A stretch of DNA of 64,000 nucleotides, from contig NZ_JAILMR010000018.1 of assembly GCF_024692365.1 (NCBI RefSeq), positions 1 to 64,000 of the forward strand. The letters are read 5' to 3'. Within the stretch, counting starts at the first letter, position 1. Each line of letters starts with the position of its first letter. The DNA is from Ruminococcus sp. (lineage in GTDB: Bacteria; Bacillota; Clostridia; Oscillospirales; Ruminococcaceae). The position numbers and the translations under genes were made by a program. The notes under the pieces are model-generated. The model saw only the letters and a list, made by a program, of their open reading frames with translations. It searched no databases and was not told the origin of the DNA. Below are positions 7,774 to 17,400 of this stretch, one piece after another.

Positions 7774-8285
7774 GCCGATTTGTGCCCGACAAATACTGCC
7801 TGTCGGGTAGTTAATCCACCACGCCAACAAAACGCCACACAAGCGATTTGTGCGCGGCTGTTGGCGATAGTAATTCAAAAGATAAATTATCCAGAATGCA
7901 TTATCGGGTAGATATTGCAGTGAGAAACGATGTGCAGGTTAAAGTGCGGCGTCAATTCGCCGCAAATCTCACAGCGGACGGCAACGCCGACCGCATTCTA
8001 CGGGGGTTTTGGCGTATCGGTAATTGGTGTCAATCCCGCAAATTGACGAAAAGTGTGGTGTCAAAATTTCAAAAATCGCAAGATAAGCGCGTAAGTACGC
8101 GGGTTTTGCGTGGCGTCAAGAGCATTATTTGAAGGCTTTTGCTTGAACGTATCTATGCACTGTGGTTTGCATGACCTGCAACGATATATGCTCAATAAAA
8201 GATGTGTCCAATTTGGAAACACCTTGACGGTGAACAAAAGGCTCGGCGTATGACTAACAAAAATTTTTGGAAAGGAAGATTTAAA
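7774..8285 (+). other. Non-coding stretch inside the integrative element
   Basis: No credible gene. It opens with a hairpin (CCCGACA 7785-7791 with TGTCGGG 7801-7807) that lacks a T-tract, and contains several short GC-rich palindromes such as GCGCGTAAGTACGCG near 8088. The position between the ATPase and xis would suit an origin or transfer site, but nothing decisive was seen. Confidence 0.4.
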
Positions 8286-8321
8286 ATGAACAGCAAATTT
8301 ATCACACGACAAAACGTATGA
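8286..8321 (+). CDS. Possible 11-residue leader peptide before xis
   Basis: ATG at 8286 follows GGAAAGGAAG at a good distance and encodes MNSKFITRQNV then TGA. It ends 24 bases before the xis start. It may couple translation or be the stub of a lost gene. Confidence 0.3.
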   Translation: MNSKFITRQNV

Positions 8322-8345
8322 GACATCAAGGAGAGTGATATTTTA

Positions 8346-8540
8346 ATGGCTGAAAACAAAACAGAAAATAAAATAACTATGCTGACGATCAAAGAAGCTG
8401 CAGCGCTGGTGGACGGACTTATGGAGTACAGAGTGCGTCAGATGTGTAGGGCGGAGCAGATACCTTGTGTGAAAGCGGGTAAGAAATTCCTTATAAACAA
8501 AGACGTTCTGTTTGATTATCTGCGGGGTGATTTAAAATGA
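8346..8540 (+). CDS. Excisionase-like HTH protein
   Basis: The 64-residue product reads MLTIKEAAALVDG, then YRVRQMCRAEQIPCVKAGKKFLINKDVLFDYL, the usual MerR-type excisionase (DNA-binding domain) pattern. A strong SD (AAGGAGAG) precedes the ATG. It lies 92 bases before the integrase and would direct excision of the element. Confidence 0.85.
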   Translation: MAENKTENKITMLTIKEAAALVDGLMEYRVRQMCRAEQIPCVKAGKKFLINKDVLFDYLRGDLK

Positions 8541-8632
8541 TAACTTTCTGTGTTGTGAATGGAAACTCTTTTTCAGAGGGTGGATTTGTATACCGTACTG
8601 TGGTACAGTTGTATGTCAGGGAGGTGATCTGA

Positions 8633-10051
8633 ATGGCTTATATCGAGCCTAGAAAAAATAAATACGGTGAAATTATATCTTACCGTATCCGTGTCAACAA
8701 AGGTTATGATTCTAATGGTAAAAAGCTTAAACCCTTTGAAATGACGTACAAACTTGATCCAAAGAAGTCTGCAAGACAGAATTTGAAAGCACTTAATGAA
8801 ACAGCAGTTGAGTTTGAAAAGAAGTGCAAGCAAGGTTATATCATTGACAACAAACTTACCTTTGCTGAATATGCAGATTATGTGGTTGCACTTAAAGCGC
8901 GAACAGGTGTGAAAAGGCGAACGCTGGACGGCTATCGAAAACTTCTTCCCAGAATAAATGACGAGATAGGTCACATGAAGCTTATACAGATAAGACCGCA
9001 GCATCTCAATATGTTTTACGAAAAACTTTCGCAGAGAAACTCGCGGCAGTATGAGTATCGTGCGTCTGCCGTAGTTGATCTTAAAAAGGAGATACGAAAG
9101 AATGGTCTGACTATGCAAAAAGTTGCTGACATGGGCGGGATAGCTGTGAACACAGTCGCTAATGCTTGTAAGGGAGAAAAGATTCTGAGATCAAAGGCGG
9201 AGATAATTGCAAAAGTACTTAACAAACCACTTACCAAACTGTTCATACTTTCACATGATGCAACACCGCTTACAAACAAAACTATCTTAGAATACCACAG
9301 ACTGATAAGCACAGTCTTCAAGCAGGCTGACAAAGAGATGCTGATACCATATGACCCATCAAGCAAGGCGACACCGCCGAAAGCGAAACGTCCGAAGGTG
9401 AATTATTTTGAGATAGATGAACTGAATGAGATAATGCTTGAAGTCAATAAACTGCCTGTAAAATGGCGGACGATAATAAATCTGCTTATGGTCGGCGGTA
9501 TGCGCAGGGCTGAGGTATGCGGACTAAAGTGGGATGCAGTTGATTTTGAAAAAAAGCGCGTACACATTCACGTCAATCTGCTGTACTCACCTGATGTAGG
9601 AATATATGAGGACAGCACAAAAACAGAATCATCAGAACGATATGTGAATCTTCCGCAGGAAACAATGGAATTGCTTAGTGAATACAAAAAGTGGTATACC
9701 GAAATGAAAGACAAGTTCGGAAATCGCTGGCATGATACAAACTTCCTGTTTTTTCAGGAGAAGTCCGGTAACGAAGGAAAACCTATTAACCCGGATACAG
9801 TGACGAGATTCCTTGATGAATTCTCAGAGAGGAAAGGGCTGCCGCATATAAATCCCCACGCTTTCAGGCACACAATGGCGAGCGTTATGTGCTTCAATGG
9901 TATCGACCCAGTGTCAATAAGCAGGAGATTGGGGCACAGCAAGGTCAGCACGACGGTCGATTATTACAGTCATATAATGAAAGAGGCAGACGAGATATCT
10001 GCTGAGACCATAGCCGATGTAATGCTGAGAAACAAAACTAAAAACAAGTAG
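8633..10051 (+). CDS. Tyrosine integrase with an embedded HTH domain
   Basis: The 472-residue site-specific recombinase has an AP2-like arm-binding N-terminus and a SAM-like core-binding domain that begins near residue 80. A catalytic domain carries GGMRRAEVCGLKW (Arg), HAFRHTMAS (His-x-x-Arg), LGHSKVSTTVDYYSH and the nucleophile Tyr. Residues of about 145-205 insert a complete XRE-like helix-turn-helix (LTMQKVADMGGIAVNTVANACKG) into the core-binding domain, making the protein about 60-90 residues longer than common relatives. The SD is GGGAGGTGATC. It ends 310 bases from tRNA-Arg, the likely attachment site. Confidence 0.9.
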   Translation: MAYIEPRKNKYGEIISYRIRVNKGYDSNGKKLKPFEMTYKLDPKKSARQNLKALNETAVEFEKKCKQGYIIDNKLTFAEYADYVVALKARTGVKRRTLDGYRKLLPRINDEIGHMKLIQIRPQHLNMFYEKLSQRNSRQYEYRASAVVDLKKEIRKNGLTMQKVADMGGIAVNTVANACKGEKILRSKAEIIAKVLNKPLTKLFILSHDATPLTNKTILEYHRLISTVFKQADKEMLIPYDPSSKATPPKAKRPKVNYFEIDELNEIMLEVNKLPVKWRTIINLLMVGGMRRAEVCGLKWDAVDFEKKRVHIHVNLLYSPDVGIYEDSTKTESSERYVNLPQETMELLSEYKKWYTEMKDKFGNRWHDTNFLFFQEKSGNEGKPINPDTVTRFLDEFSERKGLPHINPHAFRHTMASVMCFNGIDPVSISRRLGHSKVSTTVDYYSHIMKEADEISAETIADVMLRNKTKNK

Positions 10052-10074
10052 ATTCTATTAGAGCAACGTGTAAA

Positions 10075-10130
10075 CCCCCGAAGCAGTGTACAAGATAGGT
10101 ACACTGCTTCGGGGGATATTTTTATTTTTC
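10075..10130 (+). terminator. Strong terminator of int
   Basis: A perfect 17-bp stem (10075-10091 with 10099-10115, loop AAGATAG) is followed by ATATTTTTATTTTT. Confidence 0.95.
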
Positions 10131-10192
10131 ACGAGTTTATCCTAAAGTGATGGTGACATTGAATTGATATGTAAATACTAGTAGAAGAATTA

Positions 10193-10227
10193 ACGCTCTC
10201 GGGTATGAAAATATAACCCTAGAGCGT
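10193..10227. repeat. Inverted repeat near the attachment site
   Basis: ACGCTCTCGGGT (10193-10204) pairs with ACCCTAGAGCGT (10216-10227) with one mismatch. It has no proper T-tract. It lies between int and the tRNA target and may be a recombinase or Xis site. Confidence 0.5.
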
Positions 10228-10259
10228 TTGCTATTGGTCTGAAAATCGAGAAAATTTCA

Positions 10260-10279
10260 TAGTGCCCTAATAGTGCCCT
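10260..10279 (+). repeat. Tandem TAGTGCCCT repeats
   Basis: TAGTGCCCT occurs at 10260-10268 and again at 10271-10279, an 11-bp period (one helical turn). This suits an arm-type integrase site. Confidence 0.5.
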
Positions 10280-10295
10280 GAACTAAGATTTTGAG

Positions 10296-10334
10296 CAAAA
10301 AAAGACTCACTGTTGATGAAAATCAACAGTGAGT
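10296..10334 (-). terminator. Terminator of tRNA-Arg
   Basis: A perfect 13-bp stem (10305-10317 with 10322-10334, four-base loop) is followed on the minus strand by CTTTTTTTGC. Confidence 0.9.
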
Positions 10335-10362
10335 TTCTCCCGTGTTTACGGGTAATATTGGT

Positions 10363-10439
10363 TGGTGCGCCAGGAGGGACTCGAACCCCCGACCTACTGG
10401 TTCGTAGCCAGTCACTCTATCCAGCTGAGCTACTGGCGC
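10363..10439 (-). tRNA. tRNA-Arg(ACG)
   Basis: The minus strand folds as a full cloverleaf. The acceptor GCGCCAG pairs with CTGGCGC, the D-arm contains AGCTGGATA, the anticodon stem ACTGG/CCAGT encloses loop CTACGAA (anticodon ACG), the T-loop is TTCGAGT, and CCA is encoded. Its 3' end faces the integrase, the usual geometry for integration into a tRNA gene. Confidence 0.95.
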
Positions 10440-10532
10440 ACATTCAACTCTAATATTATAGCATTATATAGGCGGGTTGTCAATAGTAAAAATGATATTT
10501 AACAAAATTTATGATAATCGTTAATTTTATAT

Positions 10533-11189
10533 TCATTGTCTTGCGAGCAACTCGCGGTAGTTATCAAAACAGATGTCAGCTTCTTTGAGCATTATCGCCT
10601 TTTCTGTATCGCTTAACTCATCCATGCAGGCTGCCGAAGCGAATCCGCCCAGCTTTGCACCACGTATACCCTCGGGAAGGTCTTCAAAAACTATCGTGTC
10701 ATCTGATGTAGTGCCAAGCCTGTCGCAGGCGAGTTCATACACATCGGGAAATCCCTTGCCGCGTCCGACTTCTTCGGTGGTGGCGAAGCTGTCAAACAGA
10801 GATAATACTCCCAGCCTTTTCAGCACAGGCTCATACAGCGCAGCAGAATTTGCAGTCGCCAGACCCAGCTTCACACCCTTCTCTGAAAGATAGTGCAGAA
10901 AATCCGCCGCACCATCGACCTCGTCGATGATGTGGGTATATTCGTACACTGCCATATCGTGCCATTCCTGCATTATGCTCTCGATGCTGTCTTCAAGCCC
11001 GAGAAGGTCTTTTGTGTAAATGGCAGCAGCTTTGAAATCCTTGGTGGAGACAGCTTCGTAGTAACCTGCAGGAACTTCCATTCCGCGTTTTTTGAAGAAC
11101 AGTCTGTCTATCTCGCTCCACACGCCCTTTGAGCGTATGAGAGTGCCGTCAAGGTCGAAAACGGCTGCCTTGAATCCTGTTATATCCAT
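10533..11189 (-). CDS. HAD-superfamily phosphatase (beta-PGM-like)
   Basis: The 218-residue product has motif I AVFDLDGTLIRS near the start, motif II LATANS, a Lys in GRGKGFPD, and motif III VFEDLPEGIRGA, with a helical cap between motifs I and II. This is a subfamily IA HAD hydrolase resembling beta-phosphoglucomutase/phosphatase. The substrate cannot be read from the sequence. It begins one base after the DUF4261 gene, so the two form an operon. Confidence 0.85.
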   Translation of the reverse strand: MDITGFKAAVFDLDGTLIRSKGVWSEIDRLFFKKRGMEVPAGYYEAVSTKDFKAAAIYTKDLLGLEDSIESIMQEWHDMAVYEYTHIIDEVDGAADFLHYLSEKGVKLGLATANSAALYEPVLKRLGVLSLFDSFATTEEVGRGKGFPDVYELACDRLGTTSDDTIVFEDLPEGIRGAKLGGFASAACMDELSDTEKAIMLKEADICFDNYRELLARQ

Positions 11190-11190
11190 A

Positions 11191-11949
11191 TCAGAAACCT
11201 ATCTTTGCGGTGATGCCCTTAACGCTGATGCCGTCGCCAACGCTGATGGGTATCTTCTGCTCCTCGGTGAAGCCGATGGTCTCGCCGTCTTTGAGTTCAA
11301 CGTGTTCGCTGAGGACATACTCTTCAATCGAGAACATAAAGCTTATTACCTTGTCAGGCTGCTGTTTACTGTCGATTATCTCCAGCTCGTTCATGCCGAA
11401 GAAAGTCATGCCCGATGTGAAAGCGCAGAGACCGTCCTTTGCAAGGTACATACCTGTATAGATGAGTATCGGCACGGGCAGTTCATCTTTTTTGATAGTT
11501 TCGGCGAAGTTCATGTAGAACTCCTTTTCGTAAACTGTGGGGTTCTTGTAGATGCCGATAGCATTATCGAGCTTCAGCAGACTGTAAGCTATCTTGGCGA
11601 AAAGCAGAGCCTGTTCCATTGCATCGTACTTGTTCATAACTGCCATCATGACATGTGCCTGATGCTTAGCGACTTCTGCTGCGCCGTCTTTCCAGAGGAT
11701 GTTGTTCTTCGCGCACTCAACGGCTTCATCGTTGGGTACGGGGTTGGGCATGAGGGAACAAGCCACTACCATACCCTCGGTGTGGAATACCAGCGCATTA
11801 TCCTTGACTTCGTCTTCGGCTTCAATGCCCCAGTCATCTTTCAGTGACTTTTTGAATCTTGCCCAGTCCATGTTGGCATCTTTATAAAGTACAAAGCCCG
11901 CCAGAACGTTGCCTTCTTTTTTATCGTTGTTAACTGTATTTTCAGCCAT
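11191..11949 (-). CDS. DUF4261-like protein
   Basis: The 252-residue soluble protein has CSLMPNPVPNDEAVECA, then KDGAAEVAKHQAHVMMAVM, and a C-terminal region of beta strands. This pattern fits the DUF4261 family, whose function is unknown. RBS GGAGG lies upstream of the ATG. It is the first gene of a two-gene operon. Confidence 0.65.
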   Translation of the reverse strand: MAENTVNNDKKEGNVLAGFVLYKDANMDWARFKKSLKDDWGIEAEDEVKDNALVFHTEGMVVACSLMPNPVPNDEAVECAKNNILWKDGAAEVAKHQAHVMMAVMNKYDAMEQALLFAKIAYSLLKLDNAIGIYKNPTVYEKEFYMNFAETIKKDELPVPILIYTGMYLAKDGLCAFTSGMTFFGMNELEIIDSKQQPDKVISFMFSIEEYVLSEHVELKDGETIGFTEEQKIPISVGDGISVKGITAKIGF

Positions 11950-12001
11950 AGCTATAACCTCCGTGTCTTATGGGGATACCCCTTACTGCAATATCTTTAT
12001 T

Positions 12002-12030
12002 ATTATATCATATCTTCAAACAAAAGTAAA
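12002..12030 (-). promoter_or_regulatory. Promoter of the DUF4261-HAD operon
   Basis: On the minus strand, TTTACT (12025-12030) and TATAAT (12002-12007) are separated by 17 bp. Confidence 0.7.
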
Positions 12031-12244
12031 GACATCGTGAGGCAAATTTTCGGAAATGCCTTTTGTATAGCGCGACGAATCGTTTAATTCACTTGACTTA
12101 AAAATCATTGGAGAATATGTGTCGCTTTAATTTAGGGTTTTGTCGGAATATCAAGAGTGTGTACATTGTTTTTACGTAATATTTAAAAATCTAAACAAAA
12201 ATATCTAAAAAATGGATATTCTAGCAACTTTGTTTAAATAAGTA

Positions 12245-12345
12245 TTGAAAAATGAACAAATATATGTTATAATAATAAAAATTATATGAGCACAGATCCT
12301 TTAGTCAGTATGCCTGTACCTGCGGATCATCAGCCGCAAAGGGTC
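12245..12345 (+). promoter_or_regulatory. Promoter and structured leader of the signalling operon
   Basis: TTGAAA (12245-12250) and TATAAT (12268-12273) are 17 bp apart. The leader folds as GATCCTTT (12295-12302) with AAAGGGTC (12338-12345) around an inner GCGG/CCGC stem. I looked for the c-di-GMP riboswitch core and did not find it. The AT-rich stretch 12031-12244 shows nothing else. Confidence 0.6.
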
Positions 12346-12417
12346 AGGCAGGGGACTTTTCATACGAACAACGTGATGTGACAACAATGCAGTTATCAGG
12401 AAAAGGGGAAGAGATCA

Positions 12418-14112
12418 GTGATCAGGTCAAAACAGATGCGCAGACCCCGGACTGTCCTTATCGTGGACGATCAGGAGATCAACAGCGATGCTCTGGAAGT
12501 CATACTGGGAAATGATTATGATGTTATTACCGCAGATAACGGAGTGCGGGCTTTAGAACTTATGCGAAGCCATATAAATGAAATATCCATTGTCATGCTG
12601 GATCTTATGATGCCTGTGATGAACGGTTACGAAGTTCTCAAAACTATCCGCGAGGAAGAGGAACTTCGCAATCTGCCTGTGATAGTCATGACCTCTTATA
12701 AGGAAGCGGAGGTCGATGCGCTCAGGCTCGGGGCATCGGATTTCATCACCAAGCCCTTTGATCTTCATGAGGTGATACTTGCCAGAGTCGGCAGGATAAT
12801 CGAGTTGAATGAGGGTCGCAGGCTGATATCATCGGCTGAAAAAGACGAGCTGACAGGTCTTTACATCAAGAATTTCTTTTTTGAATACGCCGACCGTATA
12901 TTCAGGTATCACCCTGAATTGAAGATGGATACTCTTGTGCTGAACATCGAGCAGTTCCATTCGGTGAACGCACTGCACGGCAGAGAATTCGGTGATGCGG
13001 TTCTTCGGGCGATGTGCAGTTTCATACGTGAATTTCTGCGGGAAACAGAGGGCATAGCAAGCCGTTTCGATGCGGACAGATTTTCCATATACTGCACCCA
13101 CCGTGACGATCACAGGGCTATACTGGAAAGATTTCAGGCTAAGATGTATGAGTTTTCGCCTAAAGTCAGGATACATCTAAGAATGGGCGTTGACGAACGG
13201 ACGGAAGATGTTGAACCTGTTCTGCTGTTCGACAGGGCGCGGACGGCTTGTATAATGGTGCGTGGAGACTATCAGAATCCTCTTATGATATATAATGAAG
13301 AGATACTGAAAAAGGAGCTTTTCGATCAGAGGCTTCTCAGTGACCTGCGCAATGCGCTGGCAGACGGGCAGTTTCAGGTCTATTATCAGCCGAAGTACGA
13401 TATCCGCTGTGAACCGCCCAGATTAAGGAGTGCGGAAGCTCTTGTAAGGTGGGATCACCCCGAGCTGGGCATAATATCTCCGGGTACGTTTATACCGCTG
13501 TTTGAGGGCAACGGTCTTATCACGCTGGTTGATAACTACGTGTGGGAAGAAACTGCGAAGCAGGTGGCACAGTGGAGAAACAAATTCAGCCTGACACTGC
13601 CTGTTTCGGTGAATCTGTCCCGTGCCGATGTTTTTGATCCCGACCTCACGGATAGGCTTTGCAGGCTTATCAAGGACAACGGTCTGGATTACTGCGATAT
13701 CAAGCTGGAAGTTACTGAATCAGCCTATTCACAGGACGCCGACAGACTTTTGGCGCTTATACATACTCTCAGAAAGATAGGCTTTGAGATAGAAATGGAC
13801 GATTTCGGAGCGGGGTATTCTTCGCTGAATATGTTGTCTTCTATGCCGATAGATGTACTGAAGATGGATATGTCATTTGTACGCAATATCGAGAACAGCG
13901 AGACTGATCTAAGGCTGATGAAGCTGATACTGGATATCGCGGGATATCTGAAACTCAGCGTTGTCGCAGAGGGCGTTGAGACCGAGGGTCAGCTGAAACT
14001 TCTAAGGGACGCTGACTGCGATCTTGTGCAGGGGTACTATTTTTCAAGACTTGTACCTGCGAAAGAATTTGAAAAACTTATCGTAAAAGAACGTGAGCGC
14101 AGCGTCGGGTGA
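12418..14112 (+). CDS. Response regulator with degenerate GGDEF and EAL (c-di-GMP phosphodiesterase)
   Basis: The 564-residue protein starts with a receiver domain (about 10-125; IVDDQE, phospho-Asp62 in MLDLMMP, Thr in MTSYKEAE, Lys in ITKPF). A GGDEF-like domain follows (about 140-290) in which the signature is FDADRF, so cyclase activity is unlikely. The EAL domain (about 310-555) keeps AEALVRW, the DDFGAGYSS loop, LKMDMSFVR and AEGVET, so it should hydrolyse c-di-GMP. GTG start; AAGGGGAAG seven bases upstream. It is probably the output regulator of the downstream HPt and hybrid kinase. Confidence 0.9.
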   Translation: MIRSKQMRRPRTVLIVDDQEINSDALEVILGNDYDVITADNGVRALELMRSHINEISIVMLDLMMPVMNGYEVLKTIREEEELRNLPVIVMTSYKEAEVDALRLGASDFITKPFDLHEVILARVGRIIELNEGRRLISSAEKDELTGLYIKNFFFEYADRIFRYHPELKMDTLVLNIEQFHSVNALHGREFGDAVLRAMCSFIREFLRETEGIASRFDADRFSIYCTHRDDHRAILERFQAKMYEFSPKVRIHLRMGVDERTEDVEPVLLFDRARTACIMVRGDYQNPLMIYNEEILKKELFDQRLLSDLRNALADGQFQVYYQPKYDIRCEPPRLRSAEALVRWDHPELGIISPGTFIPLFEGNGLITLVDNYVWEETAKQVAQWRNKFSLTLPVSVNLSRADVFDPDLTDRLCRLIKDNGLDYCDIKLEVTESAYSQDADRLLALIHTLRKIGFEIEMDDFGAGYSSLNMLSSMPIDVLKMDMSFVRNIENSETDLRLMKLILDIAGYLKLSVVAEGVETEGQLKLLRDADCDLVQGYYFSRLVPAKEFEKLIVKERERSVG

Positions 14113-14177
14113 GGACGGTATCGGTCAGCGCTGTTTAAATATTGGTCTGATATAAATTTATCAGGGGGCTGATTTTT

Positions 14178-14441
14178 ATGACGTTACAGGAATTGTATTA
14201 TGAGATAGGCGGGGACTATGAACAGGCTATGCGTGTTCTTCACATGGATAAGCTTATCGACAAGCATATCAGGAAGCTGAGGATGAACTCCGTGGTAGAG
14301 GGGCTTATTGCCGCAGGGGAGAGAATGGACTCCTCAGAGATATTTGAAGCGGCACACGCTATGAAAGGTGTCTGTGCGAATCTCGGGCTTGTGGGACTTG
14401 CTGGAATGGCTTCGGAGATTTCTGCGGCGGACAAACCGTAA
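14178..14441 (+). CDS. HPt phosphotransfer protein
   Basis: The 87-residue helical protein contains AHAMKGVCANLGL, the HPt signature with phospho-accepting His and the H-x-x-K-G pattern. It is shorter than usual HPt domains (about 110 residues) because the last helix ends early. Located between the EAL response regulator and the sensor genes, it can relay phosphate from the hybrid kinase to the regulator. Confidence 0.85.
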   Translation: MTLQELYYEIGGDYEQAMRVLHMDKLIDKHIRKLRMNSVVEGLIAAGERMDSSEIFEAAHAMKGVCANLGLVGLAGMASEISAADKP

Positions 14442-14470
14442 CGGCATTAACAGACAAGAGGAGGTTTACC

Positions 14471-17400
14471 TTGACATTACAAAAGAACTATAAACGCATA
14501 GTAGCAACTATCATGCTGGTAGCCATCCTTGCAAATATACTTATGCCGATAGCGGCTCTCGCGGATAAAAATGAGAAAAAGAAAGTCCGTGTGGGCTGGT
14601 TCGATTCTGCTATGTGCTATTATGACAAGTTTGGCAGGCGCTGCGGTGTTGACTACGAATATCATCAGAAGATATCGGCGTACACGGGCTGGGAATATGA
14701 ATACGTTGAGGGCAGCTGGCCCGATCTGTTCGAGATGCTCAAAAACGGTGAGATAGATGTTCTCAGTGACGTCAGCTACACTCCCGAACGTGAGGAGTTC
14801 ATGTATTTTGCCGACCTGCCTATGGGTTCGGAGGCTTACTACATCTATGTTGCTGAGGATAACACTGAGATCAAGCAAAATGATCTTTCTACCTTTAACG
14901 GTAAGAAAATAGGCGTGAACAAAGGCAGTTATCAGGAAATGCTGCTGAATGAATGGCTGGAAAAGAACGACATTACCGCTGATGTTATCCCTATCACGGA
15001 TACCGAAGACGAAGCAATGGAAAGGATCGTCAGAAAAGAGCTGGACGGTATTGCAACTGTATTCGCCTATGATTATAACAGAGCTGCAGCACCTGTCACA
15101 AGAATAGGCGGTTCTGAATATTACTATGCTGTCAGCAAGTCGCGTCCTGATCTTCTGGCGGAGATGAATGCGGCTCTGGCGCAGATACAGGACGATGATC
15201 CCTATTTCAATGAGAGATTATCCAAAGAAAGGATCTACTACAATTCCACCAATGCATTGCTTTCTTCCGAACAAGAGAACTGGCTGGCGAAGCACGGCGA
15301 GATACGGTTAGGATACAGAGCGGATTATTATCCGTTTTGTTGGACAGATGAAGAAACGGGTGAACTGACAGGTGCGCTGACGGATTATCTTACACACGCT
15401 GAGAACACACTCAACAGCCCGTATCTCAAATTCAAACCGATACCATATGATTCCATAAGGGACGCTCTGGCTGCACTTGATGCAGGGGAGATAGACTGTG
15501 TTTTCCCTATTTGTATGAGCAGTTACGATGCTGAACAATCGGGCATTATGCTGACGGATACCGCTATGGATACCGAGATGAACGCTGTAATGCGCAAATC
15601 TGACAGCAGAACGCTTTCCTCGGAGAGCAGTATAGTATTTGCGGTAAACGAGAACATGATAAACCCCGAAAGCTTCATCAAGGAGAAGTTCCCCGATAGT
15701 GAGATGAAATTCTATCACGGACTTCAGGCTTGTTATGATGCCATAGCAGATGGTGAAGCTGACTGTGTGCTTCTCAGCAGTTTCAGAGTTCCACCCGAAG
15801 AGGAAAAACTGGAAAAAAGTAAACTGCACTCTGTTCCCACAGGCGAGATACTTGAATTATCATTTGCGGTAAAAAGATCGGAGCTTGAACTTTATGCCGT
15901 AATGAACAAGACGGTTCTGACAACAAAAAGCACAGATGTCAACAGTGCACTTGCCGCGTATATGCTTAAAAAGCAGAAAGTATCTTTCATGCAGTTCATG
16001 AAAGATAACTGGCTGATAGTATTGGCAGTGCTGACGGTAATGTTTGCTTTGATCCTTATCCAGCTGATAAGAAGACTGAGGGCGGAACGTCTAGCAAGCA
16101 GGCAGAAGCAGATGTTGGAAAAGGCAGTACATATCGCAGAACTTCAGCAGACGATATCCTCACTGCTTGATAATATGCCGGGCATATGTCTGACGAAAGA
16201 CGCATCTACCGGAGAATACCTTGCCTGCAATCAGACCTTTGCCGATTATATCCACAAGAAAGATCCCTCGGAGGTCATAGGTCTTAAAGCTTCTGATGTT
16301 TTTGACGAGGAGAAAGTCAAGAATTTTGCCGAGGACGATGAACTTGTTCTCTCAATGGACGAGCCCCTTATTTTCTATGACAATATGGAGGACGTTTTCG
16401 GTAATCCCGTAAACGTAAAGGTGACTAAGCAGAAGTACACCGATGCCAACGGCAAGCTTTGCATACTGATGATATATCAGGACGTTTCGGACAGCCTGCG
16501 GATCTCACGTGGCAAGGTGAACTCAAAGGATTCCTACGAGAAAGTAAGGAGCAACGGTCTAATATTCACGCATATCGCACAGGCGTTGGCTCGCGGGTTC
16601 AGTGCTGTTTTCTATGTTGATATCAATACCGAAGAATTTATCGAGTACCGTTCGGACGAAAAGGACGGAAGTCTTTGCGAGATAAGGCGCGGCTGGCATT
16701 TCTTTGAAGCGGGTCACGATGCGGCTGAGGCTAATGTATATCATGAGGACCGTGAAGAAGTATTAAGGGCGATGGATCGCAAGACACTTGAAGCTACCCT
16801 TGATAAGAACAATATGTTCATGATGACGTATCGTATGGTAATAGACGGACAGCCCAGATATGTCAACATGAAAGTGACACGTATGCAGGACGATGAAAGG
16901 TACATGATACTCAGTATGACTGATATCGATGAGCAGATGAAGCACAGGCAGGCGGCTCAGCGTATGCAGGAAGAACAGATCGCATACAGCAGGGTAAGCG
17001 CTCTTGCAGGTGAATTCATGTGTATCTACATTGTGGAGCCCGAAAGAGGCTGGTATCGTGAATACAGTTCCTCTGCGGCTTTTGCAGCTTTTGGTATGCC
17101 GACTGAGGGTCAGGATTTCTTATCCGACTTCAGAGAAAATACGATAAAGGTTGTATATTCGGAAGACAAGAACAGGGTATTCACGGCACTCACGATGGAG
17201 AACGTCATTGAAGAAGTTCGTAAGAACGATATTTTCACACTTAGCTACCGTCTTGTTATGAACGATGAGCCAAGGTACGTTCAGCTGAAAGCCGCTATCG
17301 TAGAAGAACAGAACGGCAGTAGGCTTGTAGTTGGTGTCAACGATATAGATGCGCAGGTACGTCAGGAAGAAGAATACAGCAGACGTCTTGCTCAGGCAAG

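Noticed and set aside
8573..9118. 181-codon minus-strand frame
   Set aside because: Antisense shadow of the integrase 5' half.
12295..12345. c-di-GMP riboswitch before the RR-EAL gene
   Set aside because: The leader folds, but neither the GEMM-I nor the class II core sequences are present.
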